A stretch of 64,000 nucleotides of DNA from Symbiodinium sp. CCMP2592 (lineage: Eukaryota > Sar > Dinophyceae > Suessiales > Symbiodiniaceae), in assembly GCA_905221615.1 (NCBI GenBank), contig CAJNDT010005556.1, positions 2,098,691-2,162,690 of the forward strand, written 5' to 3'. This document shows, piece after piece, positions 9,904 to 19,877 of the stretch; position 1 is the stretch's first letter, and each line of letters starts with the position of its first letter. Made by a program: the position numbers and the translations under genes. The notes under the pieces are model-generated. The model saw nothing but the letters and a program-made list of their open reading frames with translations, made no database searches and had not been told where the DNA came from.

Positions 9904-10725
9904 GTTATGGCTGCTTCTAAGTGGCTAAGAGTGCTTGTTGGTCTGCTTCGTCCTTGTTTGAACAACAGGGTGAGCGCATTGTCAAGAGTGAGCAACACTG
10001 GTAAAACCTGCCCAAAGAACCCTGAACCCGTAAACACTCCCCACCCTCAACCCCAAAACCCCATAACCCTAAACCCAAACGCCTCCACCCTAAGCCCTTA
10101 ACCTCATAAACCTAAAACCCTATACCCTAAGCCCCCTCCTCCACCTGCTCTGTTGTCGTTGCCCAGGAGTGCTCAACGACCAGGCTGGCGTGCAAAGCCA
10201 ACACCTTGACCCTATAAAACCTACCCTGTTTAGGGCTCCCTATCTATCGTTTCGTTATACCCTAAACCCTAAACCCTAAACCCTCTTAAGTCCTTAAAAA
10301 GATAGGTTACACGGTTCCCTTCAGGGTTCCTTTCAGGGGCTCCGCAAGCGTTTGGGTTCAGGGCTTCGTGCAGGGGCGATGGGGCTCGGGGCGGATTATC
10401 AATATGCTATGATGATAGCGAGAATTTTGGAGGAATAGCTTTGCATAGTGTTACTCATGTTTCAGCACTCTATACCTCAAACCCCAAATTTCTGAGCTGT
10501 AGGATGTCGATCGTTAGAGGCATATGTGTCATTAGTTTTTTGGAGAGGGGGGGGGTTGGGTTGAGGGTGGAGTATCAACTGCTGCTTCGCAGCTGCAGGG
10601 CTTTTAGGATGTTGGGGGCATTCAGGGGTGGTAGGTTTCTCTGTATCAGCGCTTTGGACTCTGTTCGCATTCTCAGCTGCTTCAAGGCGGCATGGAACCC
10701 ACTAGTCAAAGGCGGCAGGAACCCC

Positions 10726-10834
10726 GGGGCCCTCAAAAGGTAGGATGAAGGTAGGTGGGATATTCCCAATAAGAGTCCTTATATCAGGGATCCTTAATCC
10801 CACCTACCTTCATCCCACCTTGTGAGGCCTCCGA
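10726..10834. mobile_element. Hairpin element F19
   Basis: GGGGCCCTCAAAAGGTAGGA pairs with TCCCACCTTGTGAGGCCTCC. Matches 3770-3899. Confidence 0.85.
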
Positions 10835-10923
10835 GGAACCCAGTAGTCATCCCCAGCTCTCCTTAATATCCGCTCTAAAGCTACCTGCCCTCTTAAACCC
10901 TAAACCTTTTTCGAGATCCCCTC

Positions 10924-11038
10924 CCCAGACATTCCACAATCCCTTAAACAAAGAGATAGACTTTACATTGCAGTGGGATCCTAATGTATGAAATGATGAA
11001 GGTATATTCCTTAAGCAAAGGATATTGGAAGGTCTGGG
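10924..11038. mobile_element. Hairpin element F7 upstream of a candidate split gene
   Basis: CCAGACATTCCACAATCCCT pairs with GGATATTGGAAGGTCTGG. It borders the exon-like region at 11043-11703, which another F7 closes on the other side. Confidence 0.8.
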
Positions 11039-11042
11039 TAAT

Positions 11043-11703
11043 GCCAGGGTTTGAGCCAGCTTACAGTAGTATATCTACAAATCACGGCTCATGTTCACGT
11101 GCCTGCTTAGCAGCGCACATCCACAGCCGGGCGCAGAAGGAATTCCAGGATTCAGGTCGAGTCGCTGAGCAGTTGCCGAATCGAGCTTGGCTGGTTGGGT
11201 CAACTGCGTTTTTTTGGGGGCTGCCGTTCCTGGCCTTGCCGCTGAGGTTGAAGATGGAAATGATCTCACCAAGGCGGAGTTCACAGCCATCAACACCATC
11301 AGAGAGCGGGAGCGAGGTGGCCTGAACTCTGACTGGTGGGGCCTCCAGGTCGCTCCCCTGCGAGAGTGCAAAGGGCAGGTACAAGGGCTTGGGAATCACG
11401 GCCAACATCAGGCTGCAGCGGCATCAGAAACACAGAAGCCTGCCTATGAATTTGGGCCACAGTTGAGAATCTTCCTGTGGTTAGCGAAGGTTTTGAGTTC
11501 ACTCAGCCTGATCGTTTGCACCAGCGCTAGGACCGGTATGCCAAGAGCATGCTGTCCATGTGCACGACGATCTGCAGCCGTTGCGCTGCATGCGAAGCGG
11601 ATGCGGAATGCCAGAAAGCTTCTTCAGAGCAGCAGAAAGCTGCAAAAGAAGCAGAGGGAGCCAGCGTAGATCTGCCTGAGGTTCGGCGTCTGAGAGGGAA
11701 AGC
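11043..11703 (+). CDS. Candidate split or decayed gene between two F7 hairpins
   Basis: Protein-like segments follow each other in different plus-strand frames. First is HSRAQKEFQDSGRVAEQLPN, then DGNDLTKAEFTAINTIRERE ending before CAG|GTACAAGG near 11380, a donor-like site. Last comes SEGFEFTQPDRLHQR, an in-frame TAG, and DRYAKSMLSM leading to a Lys/Glu/Ala-rich tail (KASSEQQKAAKEAEGA). The first frame change coincides with T7G5 at about 11209-11220, which may be a frameshift or sequencing error. The TAG is either a Gln codon in an altered code or part of a 3' splice site. No family is recognised. The region is free of hairpins and telomere motifs. Confidence 0.4.
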
Positions 11704-11706
11704 TAC

Positions 11707-11814
11707 CCCAGACCTTCCAAAACAAAATCTTTAGTTGTTTTAGAAATATACCTCGAATTGTAGTGGATCTTTAGTAGGTATAAAATTCCGTGTTTGGGTT
11801 TGCGGAAGGTCTGG
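11707..11814. mobile_element. Hairpin element F7 downstream of the candidate gene
   Basis: CCCAGACCTTCCAAAACAAA pairs with GTTTGCGGAAGGTCTGG. The loop contains TAGTGGATC. Confidence 0.75.
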
Positions 11815-11889
11815 CTACCTTCCGGCTTAAGTTTCGCCGAAGTGTAAAACCTGATTCACTAATCAAGAAGACCTGGATCCACTAGATTG

Positions 11890-12290
11890 TTAGGGGTGCT
11901 TGGAAAACAATTTGAAACGCTGCGCGTCGTCCGCCTCGGCCCGGCTGTACGCGCATGCGGCGAGTGGCTACTATCTGCAGCAAGCTCTTGTAGGAAAAGT
12001 AACAGTTGGAATCGCACTTATAGTAAAAGTAATGTTCATAGCAACACGAAGCAGGATAATTGTGAGTAGTATTAGTAGTGGTAGTATCAGTACGAATTTT
12101 GGTGTCGTCATTCCGAAACACTGGATACCAAGACTCTCGCAAGCGGCGGGATGCCTTAAGTATGGGCCGTTGAGGCTGTGTATTTCGTGGGCGTCTTGGA
12201 TTAGGGAAGCATCACAGCCTTTTCAACCACGTTACTCCGCCTATCCCAACGAAAGGGCGTCTAAAACAAGCCTGAGACGCACATAAAGAT
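11890..12290 (+). other. Hairpin-free island with open frames on both strands
   Basis: A plus frame is open for about 128 codons to a TAA at 12284-12286, without an ATG at its upstream end. It contains YYLQQALVGKVTVGIALIVK, a hydrophobic stretch. An 86-codon minus frame overlaps it. Neither has support beyond length. Confidence 0.2.
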
Positions 12291-12354
12291 GCTACATTGC
12301 AGTCCCGTGTCGTCGAAAACTCCAGAAAGCTCGCACCTGTCAGCGAGCGGAGGA

Positions 12355-12407
12355 GGGGCGGGAGGGAAGGGGGAAGGGGGGGGGAGGGGGGGGGGAGGGG
12401 GTGGGTC
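12355..12407 (+). repeat. G-rich homopurine tract
   Basis: About 50 bases of almost only G and A with many runs of four or more G, followed by GGGTGGGTCACTGGGG. This can form G-quadruplex or triplex DNA on the plus strand. Confidence 0.85.
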
Positions 12408-12519
12408 ACTGGGGAGGGGATTAAGAGGTGGGGAATAGGAGAATCCGAATAGGAACCTCTGACCGCTTCGGCCTTGGCCGAGGCGAATTTATAATTATGG
12501 TTCCGATAATCCCTAAGAG

Positions 12520-12629
12520 CCCAAAGGGTCCTAGGTTCCGTTATGGGGGATACTTCCCTAAACCATAATAGTACTTCCTGATATAAAAACCCTACATTCT
12601 ACTATATAGGTACTTTGGATCCTTTGGGG
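12520..12629. mobile_element. Hairpin element F15
   Basis: CCAAAGGGTCCTAGGTTCCG pairs with TACTTTGGATCCTTTGGGG. The loop includes ACCATAATAGTACTTCC. Confidence 0.75.
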
Positions 12630-12712
12630 AATTGAGTATATAACCCTTAATATAGCCATTATATACCCATGATATAGCCCATTATACGGTAGGGGTCCCC
12701 ATTAAGGGTCCC
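12630..12712. repeat. Dispersed repeat F23
   Basis: AATATAGCCATTATATACCC, then ATATAGCCCATTAT and GGTAGGGGTCCCC. The same order recurs near 57.80-57.88 kb. Confidence 0.6.
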
Positions 12713-12769
12713 TTCCGAATCCCCTTTGAATTATAGTTCCGAGAATTTCTAAGAAACTTGGCAAAGTAG

Positions 12770-12850
12770 GGGTACGTACCTTATTTGGGAGTCCCTATAA
12801 TAAGGATCCTACTATTTAGGGTACCATATTAGGGTCCCCTGTTTACTATA
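12770..12850. repeat. F4-type core without complete TIRs
   Basis: GTACCTTATTTGGGAGTCCC, AAGGATCCTACTATTTAGGG and TATTAGGGTCCCCTGTTT match the F4 interior. The GGAAACTCCCA ends are lacking. Confidence 0.6.
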
Positions 12851-12960
12851 TAGGACCCTTTGGGGAAACAAGTTCCGGAATACTTTGCCCCCCTGAAGGT
12901 CTGGCGCGAGTACGAGAGGCGGCAGAGGGAGCGGCGATGCCTAGTCGGTCCACAGATATG

Positions 12961-13063
12961 ATGGGAGTTTCCGAAAATTAGGGTACCTTATTTTGGGGGT
13001 ACTGATATTCAGGATCCTACTATTAGGAGACTTTATTAGGCTCCCCTATTTTCGGCAACCCCA
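12961..13063. mobile_element. Hairpin element F4
   Basis: ATGGGAGTTTCCGAAAATTA pairs with a decayed right end TTTTCGGCAACCCCA. Confidence 0.75.
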
Positions 13064-13975
13064 AAATTTACAGTTTAGCAGCTTGGAGTGCAGTGGAGGG
13101 CATGTCGAGATGACTTCATAGCTCCTTGGGGCTGGCTTCGTGTTTGACATCAGGCTTGTTTCTTTGGGAAGGGTGGCTTCCTTGCACGGCCCCTTCCTCA
13201 AAGCATCTCGAAGCACTGAATCGGGGTTTAGGGTTCAGGGTTTCGGGTTTTGTGTTTAGGGTCTCGGGTCGAGGGGTTTGACGTTAAGGGTTTAGGGTGT
13301 TGGGTTTCATGTTCTGGGTTAAGGTGATGTGTAAACGGTCGACACTTCCTCCAAGCTAGCCGCGGCCACTTCGCCAAAGAGCATCCAGGTCTTTAGCCTG
13401 AAAGCTGGAGCCCGAAAGCCTGAAGGGCTTTGGGGCTGTACTCAGGGCTTTCTCAGACCTCGAGTTTATAAATGCCAAACCCACAACTTACTCCTGGGAA
13501 ATGCCCTCGAAGCCCGTGCATGAAGGGAACTCGCCCCTTATAGAACCCTTCATGGACGTCCCTCCGAATCTCTGGCGGAATCCGAACGACAACCCTTGTA
13601 AACATGTCCGGCACAACAGGTTATTTTCATATATATTCAGCACTCACGTGTTTCTTACTTAGTTATATACTGTTCGCAATTACATGCCTCAACAGCGTGT
13701 TCTAATTACTCAGGGCCCCTATATACAGATGTTATGTCTTAGGCTCTGAGGGCGGCGCAAATTTCTCTCGAGCTTGCAACAACCCCTCCTTTAGGAAAGC
13801 CCGAAAGTCCCTACCCTCAAACCGCAAGACCTACAGCCTAATGCCCTACAGCCCATGCCTGGCCTGGACCCTAAGTAACCTGCCCTTTTCGGGTTCTTTA
13901 TTCTGATCTCCTTCTAGAAGTCTTTGAAAACGTAGATCAAACTAGCTTCTATATGGGTTCGGGGAAAACCTGAAC
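13064..13975. other. Unique DNA with weak TTTAGGG motifs
   Basis: Degenerate TTTAGGG-like motifs lie at about 13224-13325. The rest shows no hairpin or convincing frame. Confidence 0.5.
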
Positions 13976-13977
13976 CC

Positions 13978-14172
13978 GGAATACCCTACACCCCAAAACC
14001 CTAAGCCCCAAAACCCGAAACCTTAAACCCTAAAGCCCTAAACTCCCTAAACCCTAAACCCCTAAGTCCTGAACCCCTAAAACCTGAAAACCCTAAATCC
14101 CGAAGCCCTAAACCCCAAAACCCTAAAGCCCTAAGCCCTAAACCCCTAAGTCCTGAACCCCAAAACCCTCGA
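13978..14172 (-). repeat. Interstitial telomere-type array, CCCTAAA strand
   Basis: About 195 bp of CCCTAAA, CCCCAAAA and CCTAAGTCC variants. Confidence 0.85.
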
Positions 14173-14549
14173 CCGTCTTTTTGCTGAATCCCTCCTGCCA
14201 GTCATCGCGAGAAGATCCGCCTACTCCGATGGAACTGCGACGCCCTCGACCGGCAAATCCCAGGCGGCTTAGGTTTTTAGGGCTTCAAGGTTTAGGAGGT
14301 AGGGCTGTAGGCAGCTCGGGGGGTTATATCGATTAGGGGGTAGAGTGGCGAATGATGTTCTGTGTTTGTTTTTTTGTTGTAGGATGGGTGGTTTGCAGCT
14401 TGCGGTCTAGGATGGCTTATCAGGTATCCAGAAGGCTTCACCGATTGGAACGCAAGACCCGGCTCTTCTAGAACATTGGGCAACTTCTGGCAGGATCCGT
14501 AGTCTGCTGTAAGGGTTGTACTGTTATACCTTTAATTATAGCAGCAATC

Positions 14550-14660
14550 CTTCATATGCCTTAAGGAGCATACCTGGAATTATGGTGGCACCCCTGATAT
14601 GGTTGGAAAAAGTATATATACCTGTTTATCATACTTAAGGGATCTTGGAAGATCGGGCAC
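14550..14660. repeat. Decayed element F7
   Basis: CCTTAAGGAGCATACCTGGA and AAGGGATCTTGGAAGATCGG preserve F7 order. The left terminus is lost. Confidence 0.5.
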
Positions 14661-14673
14661 TGAGTGTTGCAGT

Positions 14674-14791
14674 GCCCAGACATTTCAAAACCCATAGATT
14701 AAGGAATATTCCTGAAGTAAAGGTAGGATCCCTAATACAGTTCAAATTTTAAGGTATACTCCTTAAGTAAGGGATTTTTGGAATGTCTGGG
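14674..14791. mobile_element. Hairpin element F7
   Basis: GCCCAGACATTTCAAAACCC pairs with GGGATTTTTGGAATGTCTGG. It is followed directly by a (GT)n run at 14792-14812. Confidence 0.8.
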
Positions 14792-14879
14792 TGTGGGTGT
14801 GTGTGTGTGTGTTCTGCCAAGATTGCACAAGGCATCTATGCTCAGTTCCCCAGCGATGCCATCAGGGCTTCCGATCTCG

Positions 14880-15095
14880 GGTTACAGGGTTCCAGGGTTT
14901 AGGCCTTTCGGGTGTAAGGTTTAAGGCTCTATATAGGGTTGTAGGGTTTAGGGCTTTCGAGTTCACGGTTTAAAAGTTTAGGGCTGCAGGGTTCTAGGGT
15001 TTAGGGCTTACGGTTTTCGGGTTTCGAGTTTACGGTTCAGGGTTCTAGGGCTTACGGCTTTCGGGTTTACGATTCAGGGTTCTAGGGTGAGGGTT
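14880..15095 (+). repeat. Degenerate TTTAGGG-derived repeat
   Basis: Repeated GGGTTCTAGGGTTTAGGGCT and TTTCGGGTTTACGGTTCAGG blocks with a period of about 55 bp. Confidence 0.7.
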
Positions 15096-15367
15096 CAAGC
15101 TTTGTTTTTTTTAACTTCAACAGAATAATCATAGGAGACAGCCATTACTCTTAGGGGGTACTGGGGAACCAGTAGGTCAAAGGGTGCCCGTCATTCGGGG
15201 GGCTTACAAGGGGTCGGAACAACTCGTCGCAGTTAATTAAACATAACCCAAAACAGCACACTGACTATTCAGGCCCAGTAGATTGTATTTGTGTTGTCCT
15301 GATGCTTATGCGGTCTGTGTGTTGCAAAACAGTAGGTTCTGTTTCTACCAGAAGCTGCCGAGTCTAC

Positions 15368-15456
15368 CCACAGGCCCCAAAGTAGTCCCTTTTTTGGGAT
15401 TACCTTATCGGATTCTAAGTATGAACCCCAAAAAGGAACTACTTTGGGGCCTTAGG
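15368..15456. mobile_element. Hairpin element F11
   Basis: CAGGCCCCAAAGTAGTCCCT pairs with GGAACTACTTTGGGGCCTTA, about 30 nt apart. Confidence 0.8.
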
Positions 15457-15917
15457 GTATTCCGGGTTTTTGAGGATGGTGGGGTTCACAGTTGGGGCTT
15501 TAGGGAATCACACGTAGAGCCCTTTAATCGATCCCTCATGTGTCTAGGATTCCCACTCGGTTCCTTACTACAATCTAAAGAAGGTTAGTGTAGTAATCCG
15601 GCGTTCATAACGGCTCCCTTCCCACCAGTGGTATCACCAGGTCCGTGAATGCAAAGCAGCCCACCAACTTTAAAGGTTGCCTAGGGCCGTAGCTTTAGAG
15701 TTATTCGCCATCTGACTGAATGGTATAGCATAACTGCAATGCGACCGCACAAAGAGAACACGTTAGACTGTTAGGGCCAAACCCAAACCCTTAAACAAGC
15801 CCAACGTTCCTTGTTCAGAACCCTGATCAAGGAACTCTAACACACAGTAACACCCTGTAAAACCTTTAATTACAGAACGCTGCGCAACTTACAAAACCCA
15901 AAGCCCAAAGAACCCTA
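15457..15917. other. Unique DNA with no supported feature
   Basis: No complete hairpin or convincing frame is seen. It becomes CCCTAA-like toward the right. Confidence 0.5.
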
Positions 15918-16023
15918 ATGTAGGAACCGAATTAAGAAACCCTAGGTCTATAACCCCAAAATAGTAGGATTCATACAAGGAACCCTAATAAAGGCCCCAG
16001 GCTTCTTAATCAGGTTCCTACAT
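15918..16023. mobile_element. Hairpin element F28, single copy
   Basis: ATGTAGGAACCGAATTAAGA pairs with TCTTAATCAGGTTCCTACAT (two mismatches). It has the size of the other hairpins but a TIR I did not find elsewhere in the window. Confidence 0.75.
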
Positions 16024-16043
16024 AATGCCCCAAACTCCAGACC

Positions 16044-16148
16044 CTACCTAGAGTCTCTATTGTAGTTCCTTTTTCTGGTTTAACCAAATTTATACTAAGG
16101 ATCTTAAAAGGTACCCCCAACAAGGAACTACAATGGAGACTACAGGTA
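16044..16148. mobile_element. Hairpin element F10
   Basis: TACCTAGAGTCTCTATTGTA pairs with ACAATGGAGACTACAGGTA. The loop contains GGATCTTAAAAGGTACCCCC. Confidence 0.85.
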
Positions 16149-16302
16149 AACCCTACCCCTAAACCCTAAAGCCCATACCTTAAAACGCGCCCCAAAATCC
16201 TTAAAGCGGAAAGCCCCAAACCCTAAACCCCTTAAAACCCATATCCCTTAAACTTTCAAACCTAACCCGGTAACCCCGATGTCTTCGGGCTCAACACCCT
16301 TT

Positions 16303-16411
16303 CCCTAATGGTCCATGTACCCACATAATGGATACTTTGGCCCCAAAGTGCCCCAACAGGGATTACTTTAAGGCCACAGTATATACTATTTGGGTACATG
16401 GACCCTTAGGG
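16303..16411. mobile_element. Hairpin element F8
   Basis: CCTAATGGTCCATGTACCCA pairs with TGGGTACATGGACCCTTAGG. Confidence 0.85.
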
Positions 16412-16725
16412 TTGGTGTGGTTTCGGCAGGCGGCCCTGCAACGTGCCTTTGATGCAAGGCAGGGACTTCCCAGAAGTTTCGGGAGGATCCTTTAAAGGGA
16501 TCTAACTGTACAAATTATAGCGACGTCACGCGACGTCACCCTGAAAATCTCCAAAATTAGCGACCGCAGTCTTCCCAAATTAAGCGAAATTAGCGACCCA
16601 GCCCTCTGACCCATTGGGCCGAGACAGGCAGGATTTCTGCTGGTTGGCACAAAATTTAAACAACGATATCGCTCGATTTCTGCTGCGATTTCTGCTTGTC
16701 GGCTTGAGCATTATTTGGCTCAGGA

Positions 16726-17100
16726 CGGCTCGCTTTCCGCTTTTTGGCTTGTGGGATCCCACAAAAAGCACTATCTGGCCCAGATAGGCTCGTTTTCTGC
16801 TTTTTAGCTTGTGGGACACCAACAAAGCACTATCTGGCCCAGACAGGTTCGTTTTCCGCTTTTTGGCTTGTGGGACCCCTCCCAAAACAGCACTATTTGG
16901 CTCAGGACGGCTCGCTTTCCGCTTTTTGGCTTGTGGGATCCCACAAAAAGCACTATCTGGCCCAGATAGGCTCGTTTTCTGCTTTTTAGCTTGTGGGACA
17001 CCAACAAAGCACTATCTGGCCCAGATAGGCTCGTTTTCCGCTTTTTGGCTTGAGGGACCCCCCCAAAACAGCACTATTTGGCTCAGATAGGCTCCTTTTC
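16726..17100 (+). repeat. 60-bp minisatellite with a three-monomer higher-order unit
   Basis: Monomers begin near 16748, 16809, 16868, 16929, 16990 and 17049. Each contains CTTTTTGGCTTGTGGGA and a palindromic TATCTGGCCCAGATA-type core. Copies three monomers apart (181 bp) are the most similar, which indicates block amplification. Confidence 0.85.
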
Positions 17101-17244
17101 TCCGCCTAAGAAAAATGAAAGATGGACTGCCGGATCCTTGACATTGCTGTCTTGAGTGTCAGTCCAAATTGACTACCGGTAATTACCAGTACCACCTACA
17201 CTGCCAACTGCTACCACTATAATATTACTGCTTTTAATGTTGAG

Positions 17245-17450
17245 TCCCACAAGCCAAAAAGCTGAAAACGAGCGTATCTGAGCCAGATAGTGCTTTTTTA
17301 GTGGGCCCACAAGCCAACAAACAGAAAACGAGCCTATCTGAACCAGATAGTGCTTTTTGAGGATCTTACAAGCCAAAAAGAGGAAAACGAGCCTATCTGA
17401 GCCAGATAGTGCTTTTTTGGGGGGGTCCCACAAGCCAAAAACCTGAAAAC
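17245..17450 (-). repeat. Inverted copies of the 60-bp minisatellite
   Basis: Three to four monomers in the opposite orientation (TCCCACAAGCCAAAAAG, GATAGTGCTTTTT). They form foldback arms with 16726-17100. Confidence 0.85.
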
Positions 17451-17461
17451 ACGCCACTAGC

Positions 17462-17716
17462 TATTGCTGCTTCTGCTGCTACTACGACTACCACTACCAC
17501 TAGTACTACTAGTACTACTACTACTACTACTACTGCTGCTACTACTGCTACTACTGCTACTGCTACTGCTACGACAGCAACAACTACTACTCTACCACCA
17601 CTACTACTACTACTACTACGACGACGACTACTATTGCTGCTACTACTTTTATTGCTACCACGACGACGACTACTACTGCTACTACGACTACGACACTACT
17701 ACTGCTACTACTACTG

Positions 17717-17773
<57 letters not shown>

Positions 17774-17870
17774 TTACTACTAGTAGTACCACTACTGCTG
17801 CTGCTACGACTACTACTACTGCTACTACTACTACTAATACGACGACTGCTATTACGTTTACTTCCTCTAC
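17462..17870. repeat. CTA trinucleotide microsatellite, about 400 bp
   Basis: Imperfect CTA/CTG/CGA trinucleotide tract; the purest stretch is about 17700-17775. Frames across it encode only Thr, Leu, Tyr, Val or Ser runs and are not genes. Confidence 0.95.
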
Positions 17871-18019
17871 CACGACGCCTTACCACTTCTGCTACTACTC
17901 TTGGACACACAGCCCTCAGCCCGCTAATTTCGGGTGTGAAATTAAATAGCGACCGCAACGGAAATTATCCGAGACGTCACCGGCCTAATTTCGAATTGTA
18001 TTTATTATAATTTGTGCAG

Positions 18020-18095
18020 GATCTAAGGGTTTAGGGTTTAGAGGTTTAGGGTTTAGGGGTTTAGGGATTAGGGGTTTGGGGTTTAGGGTTTAGGA
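18020..18095 (+). repeat. Interstitial telomere-type repeat, TTTAGGG strand
   Basis: GGATCTAAGGGTTTAGGG followed by about nine TTTAGGG-like units; it abuts the right end of the foldback element. Confidence 0.85.
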
Positions 18096-18200
18096 TCTAG
18101 AAAGCAGATCCCCTAATTTGGGGCCCTATACTACTAAGGGTACTGTATAGGAACCCCCATGAAGGGATCTTCTTTTTGGATCCTCCCGGGGGTCTGGGTA
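18085..18200. mobile_element. Hairpin element F25
   Basis: GATCTAGAAAGCAGATCCCC pairs with GGGATCTTCTTTTTGGATCC, followed by TCCCGGGGGTCTGGGTAGA. A second copy at 29880-30000 shares the order. Confidence 0.65.
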
Positions 18201-18564
18201 GACAGATTTATACCCTGAGGTGTCATGGGGTCTGTATATATTTACATTTACATAGAGGGTTGCAGACTCTACAAACCACATGCTCCTCGTCAAGAGTTCC
18301 TGCTCTCTGCTCCCTGAATGCGGAAAGCTTGGCGGCTTTGTGAACCACCCGTTTTGACGATGAAAAAACACTCGACGCCCACTGAGTTAGCAATCTTCTC
18401 TTCCGGATTCAGTCTGAGACTTGCATCCAGTTACTAGGACCCCGCATCGGCGACGGCTTGCCGGGAGAGAGACAAAGGAATTCCTGGTACGCAAGTATGC
18501 GACGAAAGGAGTCGACACAGCACTGGGAACATTCGTTTGACGATTGATTGTGCCGACAGCGAGC

Positions 18565-18668
18565 AGGTCCTTATTCCCTTTGTTAGGGTTCAGGTTCCCT
18601 TATAACCCTCTTTAAACCCAAAAAGGGCACCCTTTCTATTCCTAGGTTATTCTTGGGTCTAGGTTAAG
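18565..18668. repeat. F1-related element
   Basis: CCTTATTCCCTTTGTTAGGG, AAAAGGGCACCCTTTCTATT and CTAGGTTATTCTTGGGTCTA. The F1 outer TIR is replaced. Confidence 0.55.
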
Positions 18669-18881
18669 ACACACGCCGTCATTTCTTCTGAAGACAGCAT
18701 TCATACCCAACACTCAGAGTTTTGCGCGTGGTGACGCTGGTCTATTCAGGGTTTTAGGGGTTCAAGGGGTTTTTGCTGGGTTCAAAGTAACCAATATTCA
18801 GGTAGTTACCAGTGTTTAGGATGGCTTTGCAAAATAGTTTTTGGGAGAGTATAAGCATATGGTTGCTAGGTAATAGCTGCA

Positions 18882-19001
18882 CCTAGAGGCTCATGCCCCA
18901 CCCCATTTTTAGGGTACCTAGTTCTATGGTTATATAGGATCTCGTATATAGAAAAGTAGGTACCCCCCAGCAAAAAAAGGGGTAGGGTATGAGCCTATAG
19001 G
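18882..19001. mobile_element. Hairpin element F21
   Basis: CCTAGAGGCTCATGCCCCAC pairs with GGTAGGGTATGAGCCTATAGG. The second copy is at 31075-31186. Confidence 0.75.
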
Positions 19002-19557
19002 TACTTGAACCCGAGCCCTTCAACAGGATTCAGGTCACTTCAAAGCCCCGCTAGACTTCGAGCATCCAAGGCACGCTTTCTGCGAGTCGCTTCGGCGTTT
19101 GGGGCGGAGTTGGGTCCCCGCTTGGCGTGTCAGTGTGCTCTTCGGTTTTTTCGTTTATTACCACCCGATAATGAGGTACTTGGGTTTAGGGTAGTTGTTA
19201 TGTAGCCTTATATGATTATTAGGCACTTGGACCCTTGGGGTAGGGCTTCAATTGTTTGCAGGGGGTGTTTCCTCGGTTTTTGTGCTTCGGGCTTATCGGG
19301 GCTTTGAGGACTGTACGAGTTTTGGGTGTTTAGAGTTTCAGTGGGCGTTTAGAGGCTTTGAGCTTTCGGACCAAAAGGCTTGCGCGGCCCTGGCATCATG
19401 AAGGCCCAAGCCGAAAAAGCTCCAGATTCCACAAGGTTTCCACAACCAAACAATGAAGTCCCCAAGCCAAAAACCTTCGAGCCCCGCCCAAAAACAACCC
19501 TGAATCGCCAAACCCCAGAGCCCTATACACCCAGCCCCCCCGATGCCCCAGTTTGAA
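19002..19557. other. Unique DNA with no supported feature
   Basis: A 66-codon plus frame at 19005-19205 is within chance length. The rest is unremarkable. Confidence 0.4.
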
Positions 19558-19681
19558 TACTTAGAGGCCCAGGGGACTTAGTAAGTCGGTAATAAGTAGG
19601 GTTAGAATTGGGGTAACTCCATTTAGGGGACTTATAACTTTACGTATAACCTACTTACTACGTCCCCCGGGCCTCTAAGTA
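19558..19681. mobile_element. Hairpin element F5
   Basis: TACTTAGAGGCCCAGGGGAC pairs with GTCCCCCGGGCCTCTAAGTA. Confidence 0.85.
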
Positions 19682-19769
19682 GGCAGTTGTGAAGATTTTA
19701 AACCAGACCATCACTGTCTGTCACGGAAGTTTGCTATGTTTGTAGCGCTTCGCCTGACAAAAACCCCTT

Positions 19770-19877
19770 CCTAAGGGTCCATGTACCCAAACAAGGGATA
19801 CTTTGGCCCCAAAGCACCCAATTAGGGACTTCTTTAAGGCCTAAGTACCTACTATATGGGTACATGGAGCCTTTGGG
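19770..19877. mobile_element. Hairpin element F8
   Basis: CTAAGGGTCCATGTACCCAA pairs with ATGGGTACATGGAGCCTTTG. Confidence 0.85.

Larger units (their letters stand above)
16506..18019. mobile_element. Foldback-type DNA transposon, about 1.5 kb, non-coding
   Basis: The ends are inverted: CTGTACAAATTATA at 16506-16519 and TATAATTTGTGCAG at 18006-18019 (13 of 14 match). GATCTAA directly flanks both sides (16499-16505 and 18020-18026), a 7-bp target duplication, or 8 bp if the adjacent G is counted. Subterminal GACGTCAC motifs occur near both ends. The interior has 60-bp tandem repeats on the left, inverted copies on the right and a CTA microsatellite between. No transposase frame is present, so it would need helper proteins. 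The plan resembles foldback (FB) elements. The superfamily is undetermined. Confidence 0.7.

Noticed and set aside
12355..12407. Polypurine tract of an LTR retrotransposon
   Set aside because: No flanking long terminal repeats, primer-binding site or reverse-transcriptase frame.
16580..17090. Several overlapping 67 to 101-codon frames with repeated peptides
   Set aside because: They are translations of the 60-bp minisatellite in the foldback element; the repeated peptide follows from the DNA repeat.
17409..17958. Open frames of 60 to 161 codons on both strands
   Set aside because: They lie in the CTA microsatellite and encode only Thr, Leu, Tyr, Val or Ser runs.
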